From an uncultured Gammaproteobacteria bacterium (GTDB lineage Bacteria > Pseudomonadota > Gammaproteobacteria > Pseudomonadales > Porticoccaceae): a stretch of 64,000 nucleotides of DNA. The stretch lies in contig CAJXQR010000005.1 in NCBI GenBank assembly GCA_913058345.1, positions 186,001 through 250,000 on the forward strand. Direction: 5' to 3'. A program made the translations under genes and the position numbers. The stretch's first letter is position 1, and every line of letters starts with the position of its first letter. Positions 8,096 to 16,065 of this stretch are shown here, one piece after another. A model generated the notes under the pieces. The model did no database searches. It was given only the letters and a program-made list of their open reading frames with translations, and was not told where the DNA came from.

Positions 8096-9589
8096 ATGTA
8101 CGATAATTTTTATCATCTAAAAGCTGAGCCCTTTCGCTTAAGCCCAGACCATCATTTCTGTTTCAATCATCAGAGTTATGCAAAAGCAAAGGCTTATATG
8201 CAGTATGCCTTTGAGCGTGCTGAAGGCTTTGTTATGGTGACAGGGCGGCCAGGCACTGGGAAGTCGACACTGGTGAATGATCTGGTCGACTCCCTGTCGT
8301 CTTCTGGCGCAAAGGTGGCTAAATTGGTCAGCACTCAACTCGAGGCTTCGGACCTGCTTCGTATGGTGGCGCATTCGTTTGGTATCCAGACCGAAACATT
8401 AGATAAAGCAACAATCTTACAGCGTCTGGATAAGTTGCTGATGTCTTATCATAGTGATGGTCGGCGTGCATTGCTGATTATTGATGAAGCACAAGATCTA
8501 TCGGTATCGGCGCTCGAAGAACTGCGTTTGTTGACCAACTTGCAATTGAACAGTCAGCCTCTTCTGCAGATATTTTTACTTGGCCAGGAAGAGTTGCGCG
8601 CATTGGTGCAGGGGCCGGGTATGGAGCAGGTACAGCAGCGCCTGGTGGCGGCTTGTCATCTGGAGCAGCTGAAAGAGGATGAAACAAAAGCTTACATTAT
8701 TCATCGCCTTGAGCAGGTGGGCTGGCAAGGTGCCCCGGCAATTAGTAATGCGATTTATCCTGTCATCTATCGATTTACGGCAGGAATACCCCGCAGAATC
8801 AACCAGATTTGTAGCCGACTTTTTTTGCATGGCAGTGTTGAAGGTAGCCATAAATTGGGTATCGAAGATGCCAGGACCGTTATTGCGGAGTTGCAACAAG
8901 AACAGCTTACTTTTTCAGATACGATTACAGAAATAGATTTTGATGTCGTTGATGACTACGATGATTTAACTCCGGAAGCCGCTTTAACAAATGCCTCGCC
9001 AGCTTTAGAGTCGCCTCCTGCTGAAACTGAACTAGACGCGGTTGGTGGTCAGGCCTCAGTAGAGGGCGCGTTGGCTGATGACAGTGCTGCCCCCAAATCT
9101 AATGCTGGCTGTGAGTCTCAAGTGTTAGATGTGCCTGACAGCGAAACGGTAGATATCGATAAACCTTTTTCTCCAGCGGCTGACACTGACCGCAGTATTC
9201 GAGATCATGTGATAGTTCCTCTTGATCGAGGGCAAAGAGAGGCTCTTAAAGAGAAGTTGGCCGCTCAAACAGAGGCTTTATCGACAGAGCAGGAAGGCGA
9301 GAATGTCGCTATTTCTGAGAAGCCCTTTGAGGTAAGGAAAACTGGTTTTTCGCCGGCAGCGGGAAACGATCTTGGTGATGTGTTAATTAACTCGCCAGGT
9401 AAAACGGTAAAATCTGACACTCACTGGCTGCCCATTATTGCTATTATCGTAGTGCTAATTGTTGGTCTGTCTATTGCGTCTATTTTTGTACTGCGGCCTA
9501 AAGCGATTGAGCCACAGGTTGAAAGTGTTTTGAAGTGGTTAGAAGTCGATTCGAAAAGCTCGAATGTCACTAAGCCTTACGATCAGTAA
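8096..9589 (+). CDS. XrtA/PEP-CTERM-associated AAA ATPase (ExeA-like) with C-terminal membrane anchor
   Basis: 497-residue P-loop ATPase. It starts with the family signature MYDNFYHLKAEPFRLSPD, then Walker A GRPGTGKST (residues 50-58), Walker B LLIIDEAQ (Asp130, Glu131), and the sensor region GQEELRALVQ. This matches the ExeA/GspA group of which the exosortase-A-linked ATPase is a member. After residue ~290 comes a long acidic, low-complexity linker and one membrane segment (about 444-466, WLPIIAIIVVLIVGLSIASI) near the end. The PEP-CTERM members I know are shorter, around 350 residues, so the tail is unusual and recalls GspA/MshM-like proteins. It ends one base before the convergent glycerophosphodiesterase gene. 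Confidence 0.82.
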   Translation: MYDNFYHLKAEPFRLSPDHHFCFNHQSYAKAKAYMQYAFERAEGFVMVTGRPGTGKSTLVNDLVDSLSSSGAKVAKLVSTQLEASDLLRMVAHSFGIQTETLDKATILQRLDKLLMSYHSDGRRALLIIDEAQDLSVSALEELRLLTNLQLNSQPLLQIFLLGQEELRALVQGPGMEQVQQRLVAACHLEQLKEDETKAYIIHRLEQVGWQGAPAISNAIYPVIYRFTAGIPRRINQICSRLFLHGSVEGSHKLGIEDARTVIAELQQEQLTFSDTITEIDFDVVDDYDDLTPEAALTNASPALESPPAETELDAVGGQASVEGALADDSAAPKSNAGCESQVLDVPDSETVDIDKPFSPAADTDRSIRDHVIVPLDRGQREALKEKLAAQTEALSTEQEGENVAISEKPFEVRKTGFSPAAGNDLGDVLINSPGKTVKSDTHWLPIIAIIVVLIVGLSIASIFVLRPKAIEPQVESVLKWLEVDSKSSNVTKPYDQ

Positions 9590-9590
9590 A

Positions 9591-10367
9591 CTAACCTTGG
9601 TGAAGCTGTGACCCAATTTCAGAGGCAATAAGCCCTGCAATATTAAAGCTTTCAATTTTGCTAACCCCCCTTTCCAGCCACTCTTTTGCAAGCAAAGGGT
9701 CCTCAATTTCATAGATCACCAGCTCAAAATTTAGTTTATCAAGTTCCTGTGTTGCCGGTATTTTTCGATAGTTGATAAACACAGTATCGGGTTTGATGCT
9801 TTGGATTGTTCTCGATTGTAAGTCCCGCCAGCGCTTAATGACAACGCCGCACCGTGCCCATCCCTGCGAGCGGGCAAAAGCGATGAAGTCGTGTTCAAAA
9901 CTAATAATAAAACACTGGCTGGCAATGGGCGCCAGGCAATTGCTGATGCTGCTATAGGTTTCGCTGGCGCCGGCAAACGCCAAGGCTTCTCTTTTTATTT
10001 CGATATAGGCAGTGACATGTGGGTGATTTTTGAGAAGTTCGACCAGATTATTGAGTGGGGTAATACATTGATCTTGAAATTGTTGCCCCAGCCGACGAGG
10101 TTCGTAAGCTGGAGTGCGAATAAGTTCCGCCAGGGTCAGGTTTTTGACTTGCCCCTTACAGCCACTAACGCGTTTCAGCGTCGGGTCGTGATAGAGCACC
10201 GCTTGTTTGTCCGCACTCAGTAAGACATCGGTTTCAATGAAAAGGGCTCCCGCTTCGATGGCTTTTTGATAGGCTAACAAGGTGTTTTCAGGGTACATCC
10301 TTTGGTAACCACGATGGGCAACAAACCGGCTGCGATAGTCGCTACTGTGTCCAGCTTTATCGCCCAT
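9591..10367 (-). CDS. Glycerophosphodiester phosphodiesterase
   Basis: 258-residue cytosolic enzyme that hydrolyses glycerophosphodiesters to glycerol 3-phosphate and an alcohol. The GDPD signature is clear: HRGYQRMYPENTLLAY at the N terminus, FIETDVLLSADKQAVLYHDP with the metal-binding Glu/Asp and catalytic His, and a late TIM-barrel strand EIEDPLLAKEWLERGVSKIES. No signal peptide is seen, which fits UgpQ rather than periplasmic GlpQ. It lies 17 bases downstream of the GTP cyclohydrolase gene on the same strand and is convergent with the ATPase gene. Confidence 0.9.
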   Translation of the reverse strand: MGDKAGHSSDYRSRFVAHRGYQRMYPENTLLAYQKAIEAGALFIETDVLLSADKQAVLYHDPTLKRVSGCKGQVKNLTLAELIRTPAYEPRRLGQQFQDQCITPLNNLVELLKNHPHVTAYIEIKREALAFAGASETYSSISNCLAPIASQCFIISFEHDFIAFARSQGWARCGVVIKRWRDLQSRTIQSIKPDTVFINYRKIPATQELDKLNFELVIYEIEDPLLAKEWLERGVSKIESFNIAGLIASEIGSQLHQG

Positions 10368-10384
10368 AGCCCATCGCCTATTGG

Positions 10385-11179
10385 TTAGATTTCATCAGGT
10401 AAGACATGGCCTTTTTTTCGCTTTGAGCGAAGATAGCGCACATTGTGCTCGCAGATACCCGATACCAGGGGTACGGTGCCTGAAACTGCTTGCCCGCCTT
10501 GCTCTAGATGAGCGCGTTTGTGAGGGTTGTTGGAAAGTAAGCGAATAGGGCGTTGCGACAACAGGTAGCGCAACACTACGGCAGCATCGGTAAAGTCGCG
10601 AGAATCTTCCGGTAGGCCGAGTGAAACATTGGCCTCAAAAGTATCTTGCCCGTCATCCTGTAATAGATAAGTAACGGCTTTCGCCCAAAGGCCAATGCCT
10701 CGTCCTTCATGGCCTGACATATAAACTACTGCACCATTACCTTCTTCCAGCATTTGTTCAAAGGCGGCTGTTAACTGCGGTCCGCAATCACAGCGCTGTG
10801 AACCAAATATATCTCCAGTTAAACAGCAGGAGTGAACTCGTACCAAAGGGTTTGATTCCTCACGAAACCCGGGTAGAGCAAACACAGAGTTGACTGACAT
10901 GTTGGTTTGGAGGAGTTCGCGTAGAGCTTCGTCACCGCCAGCTTCCACGTCATTGGCCGAGGCTTGTACGTGGGCGAGCTCAACGCGGCGTACAAAGGGG
11001 TACCACTCGAGAGGTACTTCCTGGCCGGCAATACTACGGGGGATGGTGACAGGCCCCAATATCGAAATATAAGGCTGCCCGTCGCCGCCAATTATTTCTT
11101 CGCCGTTACGATTAAGGTCGACTAATTGGTGTTTGTCGACTAACTGCTGGCGAATTTTAGAATCCACATAGCTGAACAA
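10385..11179 (-). CDS. ribA: GTP cyclohydrolase II, divergent subgroup
   Basis: Converts GTP to 2,5-diamino-6-ribosylamino-pyrimidinone phosphate, the first step of riboflavin synthesis. The zinc-binding cysteines are present in CLTGDIFGSQRCDCG, and the arginine/aspartate region GLPEDSRDF and Tyr of VVYMSGHEGRGIGL align with the Escherichia coli active site. At 264 residues it is about 65 longer than typical RibA because of an N-terminal extension, and the usual RQEGRNIG motif reads GHEGRGIG. No other riboflavin gene is adjacent; folD lies upstream. It may be a second, specialised paralogue, which cannot be settled from this window. Confidence 0.8.
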   Translation of the reverse strand: MFSYVDSKIRQQLVDKHQLVDLNRNGEEIIGGDGQPYISILGPVTIPRSIAGQEVPLEWYPFVRRVELAHVQASANDVEAGGDEALRELLQTNMSVNSVFALPGFREESNPLVRVHSCCLTGDIFGSQRCDCGPQLTAAFEQMLEEGNGAVVYMSGHEGRGIGLWAKAVTYLLQDDGQDTFEANVSLGLPEDSRDFTDAAVVLRYLLSQRPIRLLSNNPHKRAHLEQGGQAVSGTVPLVSGICEHNVRYLRSKRKKGHVLPDEI

Positions 11180-11283
11180 GGTTTCAACTCCATAACGGCA
11201 TTAGAGGTAGTCAGGCGATAGCTTGGTTGTTCAAGTGTGCCTGCCTTAACTATTGTTTGTAAATATTTAGCCCGCCATCGGTC

Positions 11284-12123
11284 CTATTGGGCTTCGGCAG
11301 CTTCCAGCGTTTGTAAAATCAGAGTGTTAATCGTCATCGGACCAACACCACCGGGTACGGGAGTATAGGCGCTAACGCGCTTATCGAGACCACTAAGGTC
11401 AATGTCACCAATACCTCCGGGGTGAAAGCCAGCATCAATGACCACCGCACCGTCTTTAATCCATGTGTTTTTAATAAATTCGGGCCGGCCTACGGCGCCG
11501 ACAATAATATCGGCACGGCTAACAATATCGGCTAAATTTCTAGTTTGAGAGTGACAAATTGTCACCGTGGCATTTTTGTTTAATAGCATCAGGGCCATCG
11601 GTTTGCCGAGAATGGGGCTGCGACCAATGACTACCGCATCTTTGCCGGCGAGTGGGATATCGTAAGCGGCTAATAATCGCATAATACCTTGGGGAGTGGC
11701 AGAGCCGTAAGCGGGCTCCGCCATGGCCATGCGACCAAAACCTTGGCAGGTAACACCATCAACATCTTTACTGAGGGCAATTTGATCGAAGCAGAGGCGC
11801 TCATCAATTTGCGGTGGCACCGGATGCTGGAGCAATATGCCGTGGCAGTTCGGATTGTCGTTGAGCTCGGTGATTTTTGTCAGGAGTTCTTGTGTGGTGG
11901 TGTTTTCACTCAGTTCAATGGCCAGAGATTCCATACCAACCCGTTGGCAGGCGTTTTGTTTCATGCGCACATAGGTCGCGGAAGCAGGGTCACTGCCGAC
12001 AAGTATGGTTGCCAAGATAGGTGACTGCCCGTTGTTGCGAGCTTTGAGCGCATCGACACGCTGGCTAATCTCCGCTTCACTTTGCTGGGCGAGTGATTTA
12101 CCGTCGAGAAGGATACTAGACAT
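11284..12123 (-). CDS. folD: Bifunctional methylenetetrahydrofolate dehydrogenase/cyclohydrolase
   Basis: 279-residue cytosolic enzyme interconverting 5,10-methylene- and 10-formyl-tetrahydrofolate with NADP+. Visible signatures are [15 protein letters not shown] with the catalytic lysine, [11 protein letters not shown], the Rossmann nucleotide motif [16 protein letters not shown] and the C-terminal signature [11 protein letters not shown]. Length is standard for the family. It is the first of three minus-strand genes with ribA and the glycerophosphodiesterase, though 104 bases separate it from ribA. Confidence 0.96.
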   Translation of the reverse strand: MSSILLDGKSLAQQSEAEISQRVDALKARNNGQSPILATILVGSDPASATYVRMKQNACQRVGMESLAIELSENTTTQELLTKITELNDNPNCHGILLQHPVPPQIDERLCFDQIALSKDVDGVTCQGFGRMAMAEPAYGSATPQGIMRLLAAYDIPLAGKDAVVIGRSPILGKPMALMLLNKNATVTICHSQTRNLADIVSRADIIVGAVGRPEFIKNTWIKDGAVVIDAGFHPGGIGDIDLSGLDKRVSAYTPVPGGVGPMTINTLILQTLEAAEAQ

Positions 12124-12272
12124 GGGGCTCCGGTATTACTGTGAATGTGGTTCAAGTACGAGGGTATAAATCAGGAGCGCTATTTTGTCATGCTTAGCCG
12201 GTAATGAGAAGAATAGAGGACCCCTGAATCAGTTTTTATACACAATCGTGACGATTAAAGTGTGTCGATCGA

Positions 12273-12301
12273 TTGACCGCAACCAAGCTGGCGGGTATTA
12301 T
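12273..12301 (+). promoter_or_regulatory. Sigma-70 promoter of the tRNA-Pro-Arg-His operon
   Basis: A -35 box TTGACC (12273-12278) and -10 box TATTAT (12296-12301) are separated by exactly 17 bases, and the first tRNA begins 28 bases after the -10. The discriminator GCGCGCC (12302-12308) is fully G+C, as in promoters under stringent control. Confidence 0.75.
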
Positions 12302-12328
12302 GCGCGCCTTCTGAAGAAGCCAGTTCAT

Positions 12329-12405
12329 CGGGGAATAGCGCAGTCTGGTAGCGCGCCTGCTTTGGGAGCAGGATGTCGGGGGTTCGAATCCCTCTTCCCC
12401 GACCA
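12329..12405 (+). tRNA. tRNA-Pro (anticodon TGG)
   Basis: 77-base cloverleaf: acceptor CGGGGAA pairs with TTCCCCG, D arm GCGCAGTCTGGTAGCGC, anticodon stem-loop CCTGCTTTGGGAGCAGG with TGG, T arm GGGGGTTCGAATCCCTC, and an encoded ACCA end. First of three tandem tRNAs. Confidence 0.97.
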
Positions 12406-12477
12406 CTTTCTGGTTTTCTGTCAGAGGCTTTGAATCCAGTGTTTGGCGGTAGTTTTGCCATGCTATGGTAGTGTCAT

Positions 12478-12554
<77 letters not shown>

Positions 12555-12633
12555 TTAACACGGTGCCAGCCGGTAGATAAGAAAAGCACTTCGCCCGATG
12601 TTGTGATGATATAACGCCGGTGCATCAGTCAAT

Positions 12634-12710
12634 GGTGGCTGTAGCTCAGTTGGTAGAGCCCAGGATTGTGATTCCTGTGGTCGCGGGTTCAATCCCCGTC
12701 AGCCACCCCA
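12634..12710 (+). tRNA. tRNA-His (anticodon GTG)
   Basis: Cloverleaf with the histidine-specific extra 5' G (12634), acceptor GTGGCTG with CAGCCAC, anticodon arm CAGGATTGTGATTCCTG with GTG, T arm CGGGTTCAATCCCCG and encoded CCA. The T loop reads TTCAATC rather than the common TTCGAAT. Third tRNA of the operon. Confidence 0.96.
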
Positions 12711-12931
12711 TTTTCCCCCGATTTCAATGCTGAAGTACGAACCTCCTGCTTCGGATGTGCGTCTATGCTTTCTGTGCCTGTTGCCGTACATCCTATACTG
12801 GCGTTTGAGCTTAAGTTAGAAGGTATTATCCTGGCGTGCTGTCTGGTCTTCTGTCGAAAACACCGTGAATCGGGACGATTGATGATAGACTAAGCGCCGC
12901 ATTTTACTAGGATCAACTGAAGAGGAATGAC

Positions 12932-14026
12932 ATGAAAACGATGAAGGCCGTTGTGGCTCACGATCTCAACAAATACGCTGTTGAAGAAGTAACAATTGAT
13001 GCCCCTAAAGCTGGTGAAGTACTCGTTAAAATCAAGGCGACGGGCATCTGTCACTCTGACTTATCAGTGATTAATGGCACTATTCCTGTCCCTTTCCCTA
13101 TGGTGCTGGGTCACGAAGGCGCGGGTATTGTCGAAGCGCTGGGCGAAGGCGTAACCAATGTTGAAGTGGGTGACCACGTGACGTTGTCTTTCGTGCCAAA
13201 CTGTGGCGAGTGTTACCACTGTCTGCGTAGTGAACCTTACTTGTGCATGAAGAGCACGCCCGACGGTAAAATGATGGATGGCACTACGCGCGTTAGGCTC
13301 GATGGCAAAGACGTCAACGTGATGCAGTTTCTTGGCAACATGGCTGAATATTCAGTAGTGCCTTCCATGTGCCTGGTCAAAATTGACAAAGATATTGATA
13401 TGAAAGCCGCTGCTTTGGTCGGCTGTGGTGTTACTACGGGTGTAGGTGCGGCGCTGAAAACGGCTGAAGTGAAGCCCGGTAGCACCGTTGCTGTTTTCGG
13501 TGCTGGGGGTGTTGGTCTGTCTATTATCCAGGGCGCACGGATTGCCGGTGCGGTAAGAATTATCGCTGTTGATTTGTCTGATGAAAAACTGGCCACCGCA
13601 AAAACATTGGGTGCGACGGATGTTGTCAATGCTGGCGGTGACGTCATGAAAGAAATCATGGACTTGACGGGTGGTATTGGTGTCGACTACGGTTTTGAGG
13701 CTATTGGTATCCCCGCGGTTGTTGATCAAGCGCAAAAGGTGACGCGTCGTGGTGGCACTATGACGGTTGTTGGTGTGGGCAAGCTGAGTCAGAAGCTAGA
13801 GCTTAATGCCTTGATGTTTCCAATGACGTCTAAAACCCTCAAAGGTTCTATGTACGGTAGTGCTGAATTTAAGGTCGACTTTCCTAAATATCTCGATTTG
13901 TATAAGCAAGGCAAACTCGACCTCGATAGCATGGTGACCCAGACTTATTCTATTGATGAAGTGGCTCAGGCTTTTGCAGATATGGAAGCGGGTAAAAATG
14001 CTCGTGGCGTTATTGTTTACGATTAA
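12932..14026 (+). CDS. Zinc-dependent alcohol dehydrogenase (MDR superfamily)
   Basis: 364-residue medium-chain dehydrogenase. Catalytic zinc ligands are in ATGICHSDLSV and GHEGAGIVE; four structural-zinc cysteines lie in NCGECYHCLRSEPYLCM; the NAD-binding loop is VAVFGAGGVGLSIIQGA. It is of the class III-like/aryl-alcohol type rather than yeast-like ADH, oxidising alcohols or reducing aldehydes with NAD(H); the natural substrate is not evident. The ATG start follows AGAGGA. It stands alone downstream of the tRNA operon, with a methyltransferase gene 28 bases after it. Confidence 0.9.
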   Translation: MKTMKAVVAHDLNKYAVEEVTIDAPKAGEVLVKIKATGICHSDLSVINGTIPVPFPMVLGHEGAGIVEALGEGVTNVEVGDHVTLSFVPNCGECYHCLRSEPYLCMKSTPDGKMMDGTTRVRLDGKDVNVMQFLGNMAEYSVVPSMCLVKIDKDIDMKAAALVGCGVTTGVGAALKTAEVKPGSTVAVFGAGGVGLSIIQGARIAGAVRIIAVDLSDEKLATAKTLGATDVVNAGGDVMKEIMDLTGGIGVDYGFEAIGIPAVVDQAQKVTRRGGTMTVVGVGKLSQKLELNALMFPMTSKTLKGSMYGSAEFKVDFPKYLDLYKQGKLDLDSMVTQTYSIDEVAQAFADMEAGKNARGVIVYD

Positions 14027-14054
14027 TTATCAATTTGGCGCCATTTATTAAAGC

Positions 14055-14744
14055 ATGTCGCCTGCAAATCCTGCAGTTATAAAGAGGGCACGTCCACGGT
14101 TAATAACCGAGATTTGTCCTCTTTGTCTTTCAGTTAAAAGTACTTTTTTTCATCGCGATAAGCAGCGTGAATATTTGCGTTGCCAGCAATGTGCGCTGGT
14201 CTTTGTGCCGTCTCAAAGTCATTTGAGTAAGGCCGATGAAAAATCTTATTATGATTTCCACCAAAACTCTCCACATGATTCCGGCTATCGTGCTTTTCTA
14301 GAGCGCCTCTCTAAACCATTGCTCGAACAGCTGAAAATGGGTAGCCAGGGTTTGGATTTTGGCAGCGGCCCCGGTCCAACTCTGTCTTTAATGCTGGAAG
14401 AAGCCGGCCATAATGTGGCACTCTATGATCCCTTCTTCGCACCAGACCAGGCAGTTTTTACGCGTGAATATGACTTTATTACTTGTAGCGAAGTTGTTGA
14501 ACACCTGCGGTCACCCGGCCGAGAGCTAAGGCGTTTATGGGCTCTTCTCAAACCGGGTGGCTTGTTAGCCATTATGACCAAGCGGGTAATTGATCAAGCG
14601 GCGTTTGCCCGTTGGCATTACAAAAATGACCCAACGCACATTGTTTTTTTTAGTGCGCAAACGTTTAATTGGTTGGGTGAGTCGTGGCAGATTGAACCGA
14701 TTTTTTTCGGTGCAGACGTGGTCTTTTTTAATAAATGTCCTTAG
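14055..14744 (+). CDS. Class I SAM-dependent methyltransferase with N-terminal zinc ribbon
   Basis: 229-residue protein. The N terminus carries two CxxC pairs (CPLCLS and CQQCALVF), a small zinc ribbon often seen before Methyltransf_12/23 domains. The SAM-binding motif is LDFGSGPGPTLSLMLEE, followed by the acidic strand end VALYDPFF and the motif FDFITCSEVVEHL-like region that marks class I enzymes. The substrate is unknown. It follows the alcohol dehydrogenase on the same strand with no clear ribosome binding site. Confidence 0.85.
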   Translation: MSPANPAVIKRARPRLITEICPLCLSVKSTFFHRDKQREYLRCQQCALVFVPSQSHLSKADEKSYYDFHQNSPHDSGYRAFLERLSKPLLEQLKMGSQGLDFGSGPGPTLSLMLEEAGHNVALYDPFFAPDQAVFTREYDFITCSEVVEHLRSPGRELRRLWALLKPGGLLAIMTKRVIDQAAFARWHYKNDPTHIVFFSAQTFNWLGESWQIEPIFFGADVVFFNKCP

Positions 14745-14859
14745 TTAATGAGCGGTTTTTTAATGACTCATAATTATGAATTTTTTCCCAACATCGGTCA
14801 TTCTTCAGTTATCATCCCCCGGGTTTTGTAATTAATTAACACGAGCAAGGAGGCAGTAC

Positions 14860-16065
14860 ATGCCCCGCAGTACGGTATTTATGTGTCGTTCAAATCATAG
14901 AGTATCTCGCCATGGATACTCTTCCCAGCGGTTTCTGGCTGTCTTAATTACAGCACTCTTCTTGTCAGCTTGTGAGAAAGCGACTGGGCCAGCACCTTCA
15001 GCGGGGGCTGTTGAGGTCGCAGTGGTAGAAATTAAAGCTGTTGATGTGAGCCTTAGCGCTGAATTACCAGGCCGTATCTCAGCGTATCGTGTTGCCGAAG
15101 TACGGCCTCAGGTTGGCGGCATTATCGCCGAGCGCCTTTTTGTCGAAGGCAGCGAAGTTAAAGCGGGTGACGGTCTTTATCAAATAGCTTCTGAGTTGTT
15201 TGTTGCGGAAGTGAATCGTGCAGAAGCGGCGCAACTGCGGGCAGAAGCGACATTATCGGCAGCGGTATTGAAAACCGATCGTTACGAAGATCTGATTGGC
15301 AAGAAAATGATTAGCCAGGAAGACTACGATGATGCACAGGCTGCCTTGCGTGAGGCGCGAGCCAATGTCGCGGTCGCTAAAGCTGAGCGGGAAATCGCGG
15401 CTATCAATTTGCAATACTCGTTGATCAAGGCGCCGATTTCCGGTCGCATTGGCAGGTCATTCGTTAGCGATGGGGCTTTAGTTGAGGCCCAACAGGAGGA
15501 AGTATTAGCGGTAATCCATCAGCTTGACCCGCTGTACGTCGATTTTACGCAGTCGAGTAAAGAGCTGTTAGTGATGAAGCAACAGATGGAGTCGGGGCAG
15601 CTCGTACAGTCTTCTACCGGTGACACTCCTGTCAGGCTGATACTCGAAGATGGCAGTGAATATGCCCACCCGGGTAGCTTACAGTTTTCAGAAGTTAATG
15701 TGGATCAAAGCACCGGGGCGGTGACATTGCGAGCGACAGTGCCAAATCCGGATTCATTATTATTACCTGGTATGTTTGTTCGTGCTCGACTTGAGCAGGG
15801 CATTCAAAAGTCAGCTATTTTGGCACCGCAACAAGCCATTACTTTTGAATATTCCGGTAGTGCTGTAGCAATGGTGGTGGGTGACGATCACAAAGTAGAG
15901 CGTCGGCGTGTTAAAACAGGCCAGACCTATAGTGATCAATGGTTGATACTTGAAGGCTTGGAAGCAGGTGAAAAAATCATTGTGGAAGGCCTGCAGAAAG
16001 TACAGCCTGGTAAGGAGGTGACAACTGTTGCCTATCAATCTGCTGTTGATAAAGGCGCACATTAA
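14860..16065 (+). CDS. RND efflux periplasmic adaptor subunit (AcrA/MexA-like lipoprotein)
   Basis: 401-residue membrane fusion protein that would join the inner-membrane pump encoded next to an outer-membrane channel. The lipobox LSAC places the lipidated Cys at residue 38 after a long leader, so the true start could be a later Met. The lipoyl/barrel halves are visible: GRISAYRVAEVRPQVGGII and LIKAPISGRIGRS, with a coiled-coil hairpin between, and the beta-barrel motif DPLYVDFTQS. An AAGGAGG ribosome site precedes ATG 14860. No outer-membrane TolC-like gene or TetR regulator is adjacent. Confidence 0.93.
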   Translation: MPRSTVFMCRSNHRVSRHGYSSQRFLAVLITALFLSACEKATGPAPSAGAVEVAVVEIKAVDVSLSAELPGRISAYRVAEVRPQVGGIIAERLFVEGSEVKAGDGLYQIASELFVAEVNRAEAAQLRAEATLSAAVLKTDRYEDLIGKKMISQEDYDDAQAALREARANVAVAKAEREIAAINLQYSLIKAPISGRIGRSFVSDGALVEAQQEEVLAVIHQLDPLYVDFTQSSKELLVMKQQMESGQLVQSSTGDTPVRLILEDGSEYAHPGSLQFSEVNVDQSTGAVTLRATVPNPDSLLLPGMFVRARLEQGIQKSAILAPQQAITFEYSGSAVAMVVGDDHKVERRRVKTGQTYSDQWLILEGLEAGEKIIVEGLQKVQPGKEVTTVAYQSAVDKGAH

